From Eubacterium sp. (GTDB taxonomy: Bacteria > Bacillota > Clostridia > Lachnospirales > Lachnospiraceae): 5,384 bases of DNA. Both the position numbers and the translations under genes were made by a program. The notes below the pieces were generated by a model. It worked only from the letters and a program-made list of their open reading frames with translations, had not been told where the DNA came from and did no database searches. Below, piece by piece: positions 4,164-5,384 of this stretch. The stretch is taken from positions 1-5,384 of the forward strand of contig JAFSTZ010000192.1 in the NCBI GenBank assembly GCA_017445525.1, in the 5' to 3' direction. Position 1 is the stretch's first letter, and each line of letters begins with the position of its first letter.

Positions 4164-5384
4164 ATGAGTGAGTTTGAGCAGGACGAAAAGCCATTAAAGG
4201 TTACAGGTCTATCAATCCGTGTCAGGATTCTTGTTGCATCATTGTTGCCTATGATTGTGCTTGCATCGATTCTGATTGTTTATTCCACTACCAGCATGAG
4301 AGAGTCTCTCAGGCAGGAAGCGTTGGAAGGACTTCATTATTCCGCAAACGCTATGGCGGCAGCTTATCAGGCTATAAGTGGCAAAGATTATATGCTTCAG
4401 GAGAAGGGCGGACAGTTTACCCTTTACAAAGGCGGATTCAACGTCTCCGAGAATCAGACTTTTATAGACTCCTTTACCGGTAACACCGATCTTCAGGTCA
4501 CACTGTTCTACGGTGATACTCGTTATGCAACCTCCTTTAAGGATGCAGAGGGCAAGCGTATCGTCGGGACTCAGGCAGCTGCCGACGTAGTAGATCAGGT
4601 TGTTAACCAGGGACAAGATTACTCAACTTATGATCTTGATATAGAGGGTGCCAATTATTACGGTTATTATATCCCCATGAAGGATTCCGAGGAGAAGATC
4701 GTCGGCATGTACTTTGCAGGCAAGCCTTCCGAGACCGTTGATGCAATGATCAACCAGAAGGTTATGATGATGGTCATCATCGGAGTTGTATTGTTGCTTG
4801 TTGCAGGTATTGTGACATTTTTCGCTGCACATGCTATCTCACGTGTTATATCAAAGGTACAGGTTCTTGTTGCGGATGTTGCTCATGGAAATCTGGATGT
4901 ACGTATCCCGGATAAGTACCAGAAGAGAAGAGATGAGCTGGGACTTATGGCAAAAGCGCTTCAGCGGCTTGTTGATGCACTTCACAGAGTTATTGCGGAT
5001 ATAGTTCGTTCGGCTGATGAGCTTGAGCAGGATTCTGAGCTGATGACTAACATGATACAGGATACCACTCATAACTCTACCGAGATATCACATGCGGTTG
5101 ATAATATCTCTCAGGGTGCTGTATCACAGGCTGATGACATCGAGAATGCCACAGGGAATGTCAACGATATGGGAGGCGCTATCTCCGAGATCGTTGAGAA
5201 GGTTGATAATCTTACCAATACATCAAACAGTATAGATGATGCAAGGGCTGATGCCGAGAAGATCATCAATGAGTTGAGCGAGTCCAGTCAGCGTACGATG
5301 GAAGCTGTAGATGTTATCGGAAAGCAGGTTAAGCTTACCGATGAGTCTGTTTCCAAGATATCCGATGCTATCGTGATGATCACA
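4164..5384 (+). CDS. Methyl-accepting chemotaxis protein with single Cache sensor, N-terminal 407 residues (3' end outside window)
   Basis: This is a membrane chemoreceptor that would signal through CheA/CheW to bias flagellar rotation. The frame is open from the ATG to the right edge. Domains: a short cytoplasmic tail (1-20), first membrane helix (about 21-40), an extracellular sensor (about 41-198), second membrane helix (about 201-221), HAMP (about 222-274, with the DELG motif at 257-260), then the start of the long helical methyl-accepting domain. The sensor carries FYGDTRYATS (115-124), IVGTQA (133-138), YYGYYIPM (165-172) and IVGMYFAGK (179-187), the pattern of small single Cache (sCache_3-like) domains common in clostridial chemoreceptors. 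The ligand cannot be read from this. HAMP lacks its usual early proline (SRVI at 226-229, where RP is common). The CheA/CheW-binding hairpin tip lies beyond the edge. It has its own promoter and is not in an operon with alr. Confidence 0.92.
   Translation, partial: MSEFEQDEKPLKVTGLSIRVRILVASLLPMIVLASILIVYSTTSMRESLRQEALEGLHYSANAMAAAYQAISGKDYMLQEKGGQFTLYKGGFNVSENQTFIDSFTGNTDLQVTLFYGDTRYATSFKDAEGKRIVGTQAAADVVDQVVNQGQDYSTYDLDIEGANYYGYYIPMKDSEEKIVGMYFAGKPSETVDAMINQKVMMMVIIGVVLLLVAGIVTFFAAHAISRVISKVQVLVADVAHGNLDVRIPDKYQKRRDELGLMAKALQRLVDALHRVIADIVRSADELEQDSELMTNMIQDTTHNSTEISHAVDNISQGAVSQADDIENATGNVNDMGGAISEIVEKVDNLTNTSNSIDDARADAEKIINELSESSQRTMEAVDVIGKQVKLTDESVSKISDAIVMIT

Overview
The window looks like ordinary chromosomal DNA from an anaerobic, low-to-mid GC Firmicute. 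The best guess is a motile Lachnospiraceae-type Clostridia, judged from the nnr-alr gene pair, the style of the Cache-type chemoreceptor, strong AGGAGG-type ribosome binding sites and frequent AGA/AGG and ATA codons. The family-level placement is an inference from protein style, not a database result. No phage, insertion sequence, CRISPR array, tRNA or rRNA was seen.

Layout. (1) Positions 1-1015, minus strand: the first 338 codons of an ABC-F ATPase (a ribosome-associated, non-transporter ABC protein), cut by the left edge. (2) Positions 1016-1149: a compact divergent control region with two back-to-back sigma-A-like promoters. (3) Positions 1150-3793, plus strand: a two-gene overlapping operon. 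It encodes a bifunctional NAD(P)H-hydrate epimerase/dehydratase (nnr), which repairs damaged NAD(P)H, followed by alanine racemase (alr), which makes D-alanine for peptidoglycan. (4) Positions 3794-4163: a 370-base non-coding stretch with several small hairpins, an 11-bp-spaced direct repeat, a UUCG-tetraloop hairpin directly before a strong intrinsic terminator, and then the promoter of the next gene with an A-tract UP-like element and an inverted repeat over the predicted transcription start. (5) Positions 4164-5384, plus strand: the first 407 codons of a membrane chemoreceptor (TM - Cache sensor - TM - HAMP - start of the methyl-accepting helix), cut by the right edge.

How it fits together. 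nnr and alr are co-transcribed and probably translationally coupled. The ABC-F gene and the chemoreceptor are separate transcription units that happen to flank the operon. No previously undescribed multi-gene system is visible. The points most worth a second look are the structured alr-chemoreceptor intergenic region, the inverted repeat on the chemoreceptor promoter, and the altered motifs in the dehydratase half of Nnr.
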